Shown in pieces: positions 44,193 through 51,744 of a stretch of 64,000 bases of DNA; the stretch's first letter is position 1, and the number at the start of each line of letters is the position of its first letter. This DNA is from an uncultured Lachnospiraceae bacterium (GTDB lineage: Bacteria > Bacillota > Clostridia > Lachnospirales > Lachnospiraceae). Both the position numbers and the translations under genes were made by a program. The stretch spans positions 1-64,000 of the forward strand of contig CAJUPJ010000013.1 in assembly GCA_910588655.1 (NCBI GenBank), read 5' to 3'. The notes under the pieces are model-generated. The model saw only the letters and a list, made by a program, of their open reading frames with translations. It had not been told where the DNA came from and searched no databases.

Positions 44193-44312
44193 TTTCCAGT
44201 TATCTCTTTATTCCGTTTTTTATTGCAGGCTGCCGGTGACAGGTTTTACGTGCCAGATGCCATGAATTATTCCGTAAAAGGGGCACTTTAACCCCGCCGG
44301 CATTTAAGCCTG
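44193..44312 (+). repeat. Truncated hairpin repeat, arm F (second arm of composite 3)
   Basis: Starts TTTCCAGTTAT and keeps GTGACAGGTTTTACGTGCCAG, ATTCCGTAAAAGGGGCAC and TTTAACCCCGCCGGCATTTA, almost identical to arm B at 10.6 kb, then breaks off inside the tip, eight bases before the stop codon of the next gene. The missing half suggests that the AT-rich segment on its right arrived by a deletion or recombination event. Confidence 0.75.
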
Positions 44313-44319
44313 TATATTA

Positions 44320-44751
44320 TTATATTCCAGCATATTTTCCTGTACCAGTTTCTGTTTTCTTATTTGATATAGTAACTGAACCAGGAACATTACTAACTCC
44401 ACTACTTGGTTTGCTAACACTTACTGTTCCATCTTTCCACACAAAATACCCTTGTGCATAATACTTCATAACAGTTCCACTACCCCAGGTATGTTCTTTT
44501 TCATTTTTATACCAACCTTTACCGCTTGAAGAATGTAATGAAATACCATCTGAGTCTTCATCAGGCACAAAATATATTTTCTCAGTTACAATACTTCCAT
44601 CATCTTCCTCATATACATTCACTTCAATTGGTTGTCCAAAATCCTCTGGAGCAACTGGAATTTCTGACGCTTTAGTACTAGTTGATACATTCATTGCAAA
44701 TATTAATGCTATAACAAAGAATAACTTGCTAATCTTTTTTATTTTTTCCAT
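44320..44751 (-). CDS. Small secreted protein of unknown function
   Basis: 143 residues. A signal peptide (MEKIKKISKLFFVIALIFAM, cleavage near STKASE), an acidic middle (YEEDDGSIVTEKIYFVPDEDSDG), then a Gly/Ser/aromatic-rich tail (GKGWYKNEKEHTWGSGTV, YFVWKDGTVSVSK). It has no cysteines, and I recognise no family. No clear ribosome-binding site precedes the ATG, and codon use is markedly AT-rich. It lies 74 bases after a PadR gene. The product might be a small exported effector or bacteriocin-like protein, but nothing proves it. Confidence 0.6.
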   Translation of the reverse strand: MEKIKKISKLFFVIALIFAMNVSTSTKASEIPVAPEDFGQPIEVNVYEEDDGSIVTEKIYFVPDEDSDGISLHSSSGKGWYKNEKEHTWGSGTVMKYYAQGYFVWKDGTVSVSKPSSGVSNVPGSVTISNKKTETGTGKYAGI

Positions 44752-44825
44752 ATTAATTTGTAAATTTTATAAATATATATTGCGTTGTAAGTTCAATTTT
44801 CAACTATATTATCACCAAAATAATA

Positions 44826-45134
44826 TTATATTCCCAATTGCATAACTATCTCCTTTAACTTATTCCAGTCATATATATATTTTTCCAAAACTTTTAAACC
44901 ACATTCTGTTATCTTATAATATTTCCTTTTAGGTCCTTTTGATTCCTCTCCATAATACACATCTGCAGCTCCCTCCTTTTTTAACCTCCTTAATACTGCA
45001 TAAAAAGTACTATCATTAACTTCTGGAAATATTATCTTCATCTCCCTCATTAAACTATATCCATAATAATCTTTTTCCGATAACTTATACAATAAACACA
45101 TTTCTAAAATTCCCTTTTTAATCTGTGCATCCAA
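44826..45134 (-). CDS. PadR-family transcriptional regulator
   Basis: About 102 residues with the PadR winged helix: DAQIKKGILEMCLLYKLSEKDYYGYSLMREM, then DSTFYAVLRRLKKEG, the wing DVYYGEESKGPKRKYYKITECG and a short dimer helix. I prefer a TTG start that gives (M)DAQIKKG, the typical PadR beginning, with GAGGT seven bases upstream; an ATG six codons earlier lacks a site. It overlaps the upstream HAAS-domain gene by 17 bases. PadR proteins usually repress their own operon and a neighbouring membrane protein. Confidence 0.88.
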   Translation of the reverse strand: MDAQIKKGILEMCLLYKLSEKDYYGYSLMREMKIIFPEVNDSTFYAVLRRLKKEGAADVYYGEESKGPKRKYYKITECGLKVLEKYIYDWNKLKEIVMQLGI

Positions 45135-45921
45135 TTTTATTACCTCTTTCATTTTTATAAATATATAACCAATAAATAAATAAAACTGGTAAACAAATAA
45201 AATATGTAGTAAATGTAAATTGTATATTTTCTACTGTTTCAATGTTTTTTAAAAAACTGATATACATAAACAATCCTGATATAACAGAAATATTTTGTAC
45301 TATAACAAAAAACATGTATAAATTACCTTGTAACATTTTTCTAAAGAAAAGAACCGTTATAAACAATAAAGCAACTATTATGAAATATATATATAAATTA
45401 ATATTTTGTACAAGAAAAGAGTTATATCCTTTACTAATTGTATATGGCATTATAACAACCGAATACAAATGTAAAAAAGCAACAAATAAAAAAACAACAA
45501 TCTGGCTTTTTATAAAATCATGATATTTTTCTTTTGTTTTTGGCAAAATACCAACTACACAGTTAATTCCAGATAAAAACCAAATTAAAAACGTACTAAA
45601 AATAACAAAAATATCCAAAGCTGTATTTAGTGGAAAAAGAGAAAAAGTAACAAACATTCCAAATACACATACAATAAATAATATTCCTTTTGTAATTACT
45701 AACCTCCTTCTTTTCCTTTCAACCGGGTCAATTTCATTCATTAATTCTTTTGCTACCATTTTGGGCTTGCCATAATCATTAATAATCTCTTCTTCTGATA
45801 AACCATTATAATATGCAGATTCAAAATGCGTATTTAATTCTTCAAGTGTATCTTTAATCTCTGATGAACTAAAATGCCAAAACATAGCATTTTTTATATC
45901 AAGCAAATATTTCTCTTTCAT
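45118..45921 (-). CDS. HAAS/DUF1700-type membrane protein paired with PadR
   Basis: 267 residues. The N-terminal ~80 residues form the HAAS helical domain (EKYLLDIKNAMFWHFSSSEIKDTLEELNTHF, GLSEEEIINDYGKPKMVAKELMNEI), followed by about six membrane segments. Proteins of this plan are typically co-encoded with PadR regulators, and the two are thought to form a membrane-linked regulatory unit. The ATG used here follows GGGGG; a TTG five codons earlier is unlikely. An excellent promoter lies 33 bases upstream. Confidence 0.8.
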   Translation of the reverse strand: MKEKYLLDIKNAMFWHFSSSEIKDTLEELNTHFESAYYNGLSEEEIINDYGKPKMVAKELMNEIDPVERKRRRLVITKGILFIVCVFGMFVTFSLFPLNTALDIFVIFSTFLIWFLSGINCVVGILPKTKEKYHDFIKSQIVVFLFVAFLHLYSVVIMPYTISKGYNSFLVQNINLYIYFIIVALLFITVLFFRKMLQGNLYMFFVIVQNISVISGLFMYISFLKNIETVENIQFTFTTYFICLPVLFIYWLYIYKNERGNKIGCTD

Positions 45922-45953
45922 ATTATCATCCCCCAACTATTTATTATACACTT

Positions 45954-45982
45954 ATTATATGCAACTACTATTCAAAAGTCAA
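45954..45982 (-). promoter_or_regulatory. Promoter of the HAAS-PadR operon
   Basis: On the minus strand TTGACT, 17 bases, TATAAT, 33 bases ahead of the HAAS-domain start. A near-consensus sigma-A promoter. Confidence 0.8.
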
Positions 45983-46077
45983 TAGTTATAATCAATAATT
46001 CTAACTTTTTTATTAATCTGCATTGTATATGCACAAATTTTCATATCCCCAGATAAAATCACCCTGTCATAACTGCT

Positions 46078-47168
46078 CAGGACAAACGCATGAGTGAATA
46101 AATCGTGAACAAACACTACTTTTACTGTAAATTTGTGGTATTATTACAATAAAGGTGGTGTTTGGAAATGACAGAGATATTAAAAACAATAGAATTAATT
46201 GAGGATAAAAGACAGGAAAAGAAGGCCAGGCATAAACTGCTTGATGTTGTGGTGATTGTGCTGTTTGCAAAACTGGCTAATGCCGATGACTGGCAGGAAG
46301 TTGAGATTTTTGCAAAGTCAAATGAAGACTTCCTCAGAATGAACTTGTAAACAGCAGGGAAGTGGAAACACTAAAAAGAATCATCTGTATTGACGGAAAA
46401 ACCATGAGGGGCAGCAAATCAAAAGAGCAAAAGGTAAACCATATTGTTTCTGCATGGTGTGACATGGACGGTTTCTGTCTTGGGCAGAAAAAAGCGGAAG
46501 AGAAACCAAATGAGATTACTGCCATCCCACAACTGCTGGACACTATACAGGTAAAAGGATGCGTTATAACGGTTGACGCCATGGGTACGCAGACAGAGAT
46601 GGTGGAGAAGATAAAACAGAAGCATGCAGATTACACGCTGGCGGTAAAGGAAAACCAGAAAAAACTGTACCAGGAAATCAGTGAATATTTCGAAGATGAC
46701 GAACTTCTTAAAGAAATAAAGGACAATGGCGGTTATAAAATTACTATGGAAAAAGCCGCTGGAATGGAATAAAAAGTATAGGGATGATATGTAAGACAAC
46801 GGGACAGCCAGGGAAACAGGTAACAGAAAAACGGTATTATATAAGCAGCCTGCCGTCAGATGTGGAGCTGTTTGCCAGGACAGTAAGAGAACACTGGTCT
46901 GTGGAGATTATGCACTGGCATTTGGATGTGGCTTTTCAAGAGGACGCCAACGCCACTCTGGATAAAACAGCGGTGCAGAATCTAAATATCATAAATAAGT
47001 GGTGCTTATCTATATTAAAACTGTTTGATGCGGGGAAGAAAATGTCCCTGAAAAAGAAACGTTATTGTATCAGCATGAATACCAGAAAGTATTTGGAAGA
47101 GATATTAAGTCTGTAAGACTTGACAGCGGAGGATAATAAAGAGAATAAACATTCATGCGTTTGTCCTG
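46078..47168 (+). mobile_element. Decayed ISAs1-family insertion sequence with intact ends and target duplication
   Basis: Terminal inverted repeats share TCATGCGTTTGTCCTG (left end 46078-46099 inverted, right end 47147-47168). Both sides are flanked by the direct repeat CATAACTGCT (46068-46077 and 47169-47178), a 10-bp target duplication. At 1091 bp it is a little shorter than full ISAs1 elements, and its transposase is broken. The clean ends and duplication point to simple transposition, followed by decay. Confidence 0.9.
46168..47116 (+). pseudogene. ISAs1-family transposase, frameshifted and internally deleted
   Basis: Three consecutive pieces in three different frames: 46168-46350 (N-terminal DDE-associated domain, RQEKKARHKLLDVVVIVLFA, ending EDFLRM), 46362-46772 (IICIDGKTMRGSK with the first catalytic Asp and VITVDAMGTQ with the second) and 46784-47116 (REHWSVEIMHWHLDVAFQED with the catalytic Glu). 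The ~45 residues expected between pieces one and two, and a shorter segment between two and three, are missing. All three catalytic acids remain, but no functional protein can be made without an intact helper copy elsewhere. Confidence 0.88.
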
Positions 47169-47228
47169 CATAACTGCTAAAAAACGCTTGCAACACTCTG
47201 GAGATTGTGGTATGTTAAATATAAAGAA

Positions 47229-47252
47229 GGACATCTGCGCTAACAGATGTCC
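47229..47252 (-). terminator. Hairpin spanning the stop codon of the orphan gene
   Basis: GGACATCTG and CAGATGTCC form a perfect 9-bp stem with a 6-base loop that contains the TAG stop (minus strand). A T-rich stretch follows, so it may terminate the transcript. Confidence 0.6.
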
Positions 47253-47563
47253 AACAAAAGCTGCCCATATATATTTACCCATTCAGATAATCCATTTTCT
47301 TCAAAAAGCAAAATAACTGAAAGAATTTGATTAATCAATTCTTCTCTTGTAATATTTTTTCTATAACTTTCGTCTTCATAAAAATCATTTTCAGCCCATT
47401 TGTACAGCTCATATGGAGTATTGTTCACATCTATTCCCCATTCATATGCTTCTAAAGGCCCAAAAGACAATCTTTTTATTATAACAATATCTCCATTTTT
47501 ATTAGGAATTAAATCAGGTTTCGTATAATACCACTTCCCAATAAAAACTGATTTGTTCTTCAT
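47240..47563 (-). CDS. Small hypothetical protein, possibly immunity-like
   Basis: 107 residues, acidic, without signal peptide or membrane segments. It starts MKNKSVFIGKWYYTKPDLIP and has YEWGIDVNNTPYELYKWAEND and ENGLSEWVNIYGQ. I do not recognise a family. Its size, acidity and Trp-rich character are like those of cytoplasmic immunity proteins found alone in accessory patches, but no toxin gene is adjacent. GGGGGTG precedes the ATG, so it is probably expressed. It lies beside the decayed IS. Confidence 0.55.
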   Translation of the reverse strand: MKNKSVFIGKWYYTKPDLIPNKNGDIVIIKRLSFGPLEAYEWGIDVNNTPYELYKWAENDFYEDESYRKNITREELINQILSVILLFEENGLSEWVNIYGQLLLDIC

Positions 47564-47762
47564 TGTATTCACCCCCTGAAATCTAATTTGCCCACTTGTT
47601 TTATGCCATAATCTTACCACAAGCCCACACATAATTCCATTATTTTACTTAATTCCTTTTCCCCATCCTTTGCAATCATTATTTGTCTTGCCCGTTATTT
47701 CTACCCTGCCAGCTTATATAAACCAATGTAATAAGTGAATAGCAGAATAATTCCCACTCCCC

Positions 47763-47862
47763 TTATAGTTATCTTGTTTTTTGCGCTTTATTTTAATTTA
47801 TGGCAACAGGTTTTGATGCCGGATGCCAGCCCATGCAAAAACATAAAACAAGATAACTATAA
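47763..47862. repeat. 100-bp miniature derivative (G) of the hairpin repeat
   Basis: Perfect 18-bp inverted ends TTATAGTTATCTTGTTTT / AAAACAAGATAACTATAA. It keeps GGCAACAGGTTTTGATGCC from the arm but lacks the whole central hairpin. In front of it (47728-47757) AATAAGTGAATAGCAGAATAATTCCCAC is the end of the family linker. So it is an internal deletion of a composite's second arm. It stops two bases before the glmS -35 box. Confidence 0.7.
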
Positions 47863-47864
47863 TC

Positions 47865-47893
47865 TTGACACTGTTTATTTCCCATGTTAAAAT
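47865..47893 (+). promoter_or_regulatory. Promoter of glmS
   Basis: TTGACA, 17 bases, TAAAAT, near-perfect sigma-A. Transcription should start about 58 bases before the ribozyme cleavage site. The miniature repeat ends directly upstream. Confidence 0.8.
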
Positions 47894-47957
47894 CTTTCAA
47901 GGAAATGGCAGTCCAGCCTGCCAGCTATATCTCCGGACAGAAATGTCCTTAAACATT

Positions 47958-48132
47958 AGCGCCAGTCCCTTACCCTGTATTTTAAGATATTGCCTGGAAG
48001 CAGTTTTTAAGGGTGACGAGGTAAAAGGTTATCGAAATTTCGGCGGATGCCTTTTCGTATTATTTGCATACGTCAGATACAGGCAAATACCTGGGCAACC
48101 AGGGAACAAATACTGTATCAGCAAAGGAACAC
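47958..48132 (+). promoter_or_regulatory. glmS ribozyme-riboswitch (glucosamine 6-phosphate sensing)
   Basis: The 5' leader of glmS carries the conserved elements of this self-cleaving riboswitch in order: the cleavage site A|GCGCCAG (cut before G47959), GGGTGACGAGG, the GGTTATCGAAATTTCGGCGGATGCC core, and a 3' helix CAGATACAGG...CTGTATCAG. Family knowledge: glucosamine 6-phosphate acts as coenzyme, the mRNA cuts itself, and the new 5'-OH end is degraded, shutting off glmS. With the two flanking pieces this accounts for the 600 bases without a gene. Confidence 0.95.
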
Positions 48133-48177
48133 TTTAATATAATAATATAGGCAAATAATGCAGAAATGAGGTAAATT

Positions 48178-49998
48178 ATGTGTGGAATTATTGGATTTAC
48201 AGGTAATATCAATGCAAAAGATGTGCTTTTGCAGGGACTTAAAGCACTTGAATACCGTGGTTATGACAGTGCAGGGATTTCTTATTTTACAGAGAACGGC
48301 ATAAGGACAATTAAAGCTGTTGGAAAGGTTTCAGGTCTTGCAGATAAGGTTGCTTCTGCTTCTTCTGATACAGCAAAGTGTGGTATAGGGCACACAAGAT
48401 GGGCTACACACGGAGGAGTTTCTGAAACTAACTGCCATCCACACCGTTTTGGCAAAGTAACCCTTATCCACAACGGGATTATTGAAAATTATAAGGAACT
48501 ACAGGATGAACTTGCAAAGGAAGGCAAAGAGCCAGTATCCCAGACAGACTCTGAAATTGCTGCTATGGTTATTGACTCATGTTATAAGAACAATCCTGTA
48601 AGGGCAATTAAAAAAGCTGTTAAAAAGCTGCATGGTGCATATGCTTTTTGTATTATGTTTGAAGACCATCCTGGAAGCATTTATGCAATAAGGAACGGAA
48701 GCCCGCTTGTTGCTACTGCTACAAAGGAGGGTGCTATTATTGCATCAGACATGGTTGCACTTATAAAATATTCCAAAGATTATTTTGTACTGCCAGAACA
48801 CCATATAGCACACCTTACCGCAAAGAGCATTAATATTACAGACCTTGACCAGAACGAAATTGAACCAGATATGCTTCATGTAAACTGGGATATGGCGGCA
48901 GCAAGAAAAGGCGGCTATGAGTATTTTATGCTTAAAGAAATACATGAGCAGCCAGAATCACTGCACAATACAATATCCCCAAGAATAAAAGACGGACTGC
49001 CTGATTTCTCAGCAGATAACATACCTGACAGCCTTTTTACAGATATTAACAGGATAGTTATTACAGCCTGTGGAACAGCAATGCATGCAGGGCTTATTGG
49101 AAAGAACATGATAGAAAGGTTTTCAAGAATTCCTGTTACTGTTGATATTGCATCAGAATTCCGCTACCAGAACCCTATACTTGACAGCAGTACACTTGTT
49201 ATTACTATATCACAGTCAGGTGAAACCGCAGACACCCTTGCAGCTTTGAGGCTGGCAAAGGAAAATGGCGCAAAAACCCTGTCAATAGTAAATGTTAAAG
49301 GCTCTTCTATTGCACGTGAAAGTGATTATGTGCTTTATACACATGCTGGCCCGGAAATAGCTGTTGCAAGCACTAAGGCGTATACTGTACAGCTTGCCGC
49401 AGTATACCTGGTTTCATTCAGGTTTGCACTTGCCAAAGGGACACTAACAGAGGACGAAACCAGGAAACTGGCAGCCACACTTCTTGAAATGCCTTCATTT
49501 GTAGAAAATATGCTTTCTTGTGACAAGGCAATAGAACCTATAAGCAATAAACTTAAAAAGACAAAAAGCCTGTTCTTTATTGGGCGCGGGCTTGACTATG
49601 CACTTTCATGTGAAGGCTCAATCAAGTTAAAAGAAGTAAGTTATATACATTCAGAAGCTTATGCAGCAGGCGAACTTAAACATGGCACTATTTCCCTTAT
49701 TACAGATAATGTGCCAGTAATTGCACTTGCTACACAGGAAAACGTATTTGCTAAAATGATTTCAAATATCCGTGAGGTACGTTCACGTGGTGCAAAAGTT
49801 ATAATGGTTGCAGGCACTGGCGCACAGGTTGACGCATCACTTTGTGACCACCTTATTACCCTTCCGCCAGTAAATGATTTATTTGCCCCATTTGGAGCTG
49901 CTATAGTGTTACAATATATTGCATATTATACTGCAACTGCAAGAGGGCTTAACGTAGACCAGCCAAGAAACCTGGCAAAATCAGTAACGGTTGAATAA
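48178..49998 (+). CDS. glmS: Glutamine-fructose-6-phosphate aminotransferase
   Basis: 606 residues, full length. N-terminal glutaminase with nucleophile Cys2 (MCGIIGFTG), GLKALEYRGYDSAG and GIGHTRWATHG; C-terminal double SIS domain (ITACGTAMHAG, ISQSGETADTLAAL, GRGLDYALSCEGSIKLKE, SYIHSEAYAAGELKHG) ending NLAKSVTVE. It makes glucosamine 6-phosphate from fructose 6-phosphate and glutamine, the first step to UDP-GlcNAc. Controlled by the ribozyme in its leader. AATGAGG precedes ATG; a strong terminator follows. Confidence 0.98.
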   Translation: MCGIIGFTGNINAKDVLLQGLKALEYRGYDSAGISYFTENGIRTIKAVGKVSGLADKVASASSDTAKCGIGHTRWATHGGVSETNCHPHRFGKVTLIHNGIIENYKELQDELAKEGKEPVSQTDSEIAAMVIDSCYKNNPVRAIKKAVKKLHGAYAFCIMFEDHPGSIYAIRNGSPLVATATKEGAIIASDMVALIKYSKDYFVLPEHHIAHLTAKSINITDLDQNEIEPDMLHVNWDMAAARKGGYEYFMLKEIHEQPESLHNTISPRIKDGLPDFSADNIPDSLFTDINRIVITACGTAMHAGLIGKNMIERFSRIPVTVDIASEFRYQNPILDSSTLVITISQSGETADTLAALRLAKENGAKTLSIVNVKGSSIARESDYVLYTHAGPEIAVASTKAYTVQLAAVYLVSFRFALAKGTLTEDETRKLAATLLEMPSFVENMLSCDKAIEPISNKLKKTKSLFFIGRGLDYALSCEGSIKLKEVSYIHSEAYAAGELKHGTISLITDNVPVIALATQENVFAKMISNIREVRSRGAKVIMVAGTGAQVDASLCDHLITLPPVNDLFAPFGAAIVLQYIAYYTATARGLNVDQPRNLAKSVTVE

Positions 49999-50055
49999 AA
50001 ACACAGATATGTTGCAGGCATTACATTAAAAAACCTGGCTTTTGCCAGGACAGTA

Positions 50056-50090
50056 AAATCCCCCGCTTTTAAACGGGGGATTTTTTATGT
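50056..50090. terminator. Bidirectional terminator between glmS and spoIVA
   Basis: AAAATCCCCCG pairs with CGGGGGATTTT around a short TTTTAAA loop, then a T run. It ends glmS on the plus strand and can end spoIVA on the minus strand. Confidence 0.9.
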
Positions 50091-50122
50091 AATCTATTTT
50101 TATGTGTTTATTTTTTATTATC

Positions 50123-51601
50123 TTAAATTATTATGCACACAAGCCCGCCATTGCTGTCATTTATAACTTTCTGTATAGTTTCCTGGAGTTTGAGCTGGCT
50201 CTCATCAGTAAGTTTGCCTACCTTGCTTTCCATACCCTCTTCAACAAGCTGGCGCACTGTTTTGCCAAATATATTAGTATCCCATATCCCCCCGTCCCCG
50301 CTTTCAGAATTTTGTCCTGAAATATATTCTATCAGGTCTTCTGCCTGCTGCTGTGTGCCAACTATAGGTGCAATTTCCGTTTCAATATTTGCCTGGATAA
50401 GATGGACTGACGGGCTTGTTGCTTTAAGTTTGACACCATATTTACTGCCATGCCTTATAAGTTCAGGCTGGTCTATTGTAATCTCATCCACTGAAGGCGT
50501 TATTACCCCATAGCCTTTCCTGTGGACTTCATTCCATGCATCACTTATTTTGCCTATTTCATTCTTTTTGGCAGCATATTCTTTCAGCAGGTGGATAAGC
50601 TGGTACTCCCCTTCCACTGGCACACCTACAAGTTCACTTAATACCTGGTAATACCTGCTGTCATCGAAGACAACTGATATTTTCACCCTGCCATTTTCCA
50701 TTCCAATATGTTCAATTCTGAATTCTTTTATGTATTCACTTTCAGAAGCAAAATTATCAGATGTAATATCATTTATAACAGAAATTTTAGCCAGAATTCC
50801 ACGTACATTGTCTATAAGCTCCTTTTTAAGCCAGTGGGAAGGTTTAAGCATTTCAACCCATTTTGGCATATGGAATTCTACCTGGCTTACAGGGAATGAT
50901 GCGAGAAGTTTTTCCATAATTTTTTGTACGTCCTCCATCCGGAGCTGGTTACAGTTAAGCGCTGTTGCCTGCACCTGGTATTTATTATTAATGCTTTTTA
51001 CAGTTTCCTGTGCTTCCTCACTAAATGGCTTTGATGAATTTACTATTACAATAAATGGCTTGCCTATGGCTTTAAGCTCCTGGATAGTCCTTTCTTCTGG
51101 CTCATAATACGCCTCCCTTGGTATATCCCCAAAGCTTCCGTCTGTAGTTACAACTATACCTATAGTTGAATGGTCATGTATTACTTTACGCGTGCCAAGT
51201 TCTGCTGCCTGTGTAAAAGGCATAGGTTTGTCAGACCACGGTGTCATGACCATCCGCTCCCCATCACCTTCTTCAAGCCCGCCTGCACCCTTTACAATAT
51301 ATCCTACACAATCTATAAGCCTCACTTTTACCTGGTTATCGCCATAAAGGGTTATTGACGCCGCCTCCTTTGGTATGAACTTAGGCTCTGTAGTCATAAT
51401 TGTCTTGCCAGCGGCTGACTGCGGCAGTTCGTCAACTGCCCTTTCTTTGTCATGTTCATCCTTAATTTCTGGCAGTACAAGCAGTTCCATAAATCTTTTA
51501 ATAAATGTAGATTTGCCGGTTCTTACAGGACCACATACACCTAGATAAAATTCACCATTTGTACGCTCTGCAATATCCTTATATACCTGAAATCCGTTCA
51601 T
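50123..51601 (-). CDS. spoIVA: Stage IV sporulation protein A
   Basis: 492 residues, the normal length. Starts VYKDIAERTNGEFYLGVCGPVRTGKSTFIKRFMELLVLP with the Walker A GPVRTGKS; further hallmarks are TIMTTEPKFIPKEAA, LIDCVGYIVKGAGG, DHSTIGIVVTTDGSFGDIPRE and the C-terminal half that ends in a short hydrophobic tail GGLVCIII. SpoIVA is an ATPase that polymerises on the forespore surface as the base of the spore coat. Its presence says that the organism belongs to a sporulating lineage. The ATG chosen follows GGAGGAG; an upstream ATG would add 23 atypical residues. Confidence 0.97.
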   Translation of the reverse strand: MNGFQVYKDIAERTNGEFYLGVCGPVRTGKSTFIKRFMELLVLPEIKDEHDKERAVDELPQSAAGKTIMTTEPKFIPKEAASITLYGDNQVKVRLIDCVGYIVKGAGGLEEGDGERMVMTPWSDKPMPFTQAAELGTRKVIHDHSTIGIVVTTDGSFGDIPREAYYEPEERTIQELKAIGKPFIVIVNSSKPFSEEAQETVKSINNKYQVQATALNCNQLRMEDVQKIMEKLLASFPVSQVEFHMPKWVEMLKPSHWLKKELIDNVRGILAKISVINDITSDNFASESEYIKEFRIEHIGMENGRVKISVVFDDSRYYQVLSELVGVPVEGEYQLIHLLKEYAAKKNEIGKISDAWNEVHRKGYGVITPSVDEITIDQPELIRHGSKYGVKLKATSPSVHLIQANIETEIAPIVGTQQQAEDLIEYISGQNSESGDGGIWDTNIFGKTVRQLVEEGMESKVGKLTDESQLKLQETIQKVINDSNGGLVCIII

Positions 51602-51744
51602 ATGCTCCTCCAATCTCCGGACATCTTTTATCCTGCCATCTGAACAAAGAGTGCCTAAAGCACCACCCATTTGTCTTCAATGCACACCTTTATCCGGTTT
51701 ATCTATCTATATGAAATTTCCAGGCATATTAGAACAAATTAATT

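Noticed and set aside
44320..44751. Lactococcin 972-like bacteriocin identity for the small secreted protein
   Set aside because: Size and aromatic/Gly-rich tail are suggestive, but the expected conserved pattern and the partner immunity transporter genes are not present.
51680..51730. Possible sigma-E promoter before spoIVA
   Set aside because: AATATG and CATATAGAT boxes exist but the spacing is too short for a confident call.
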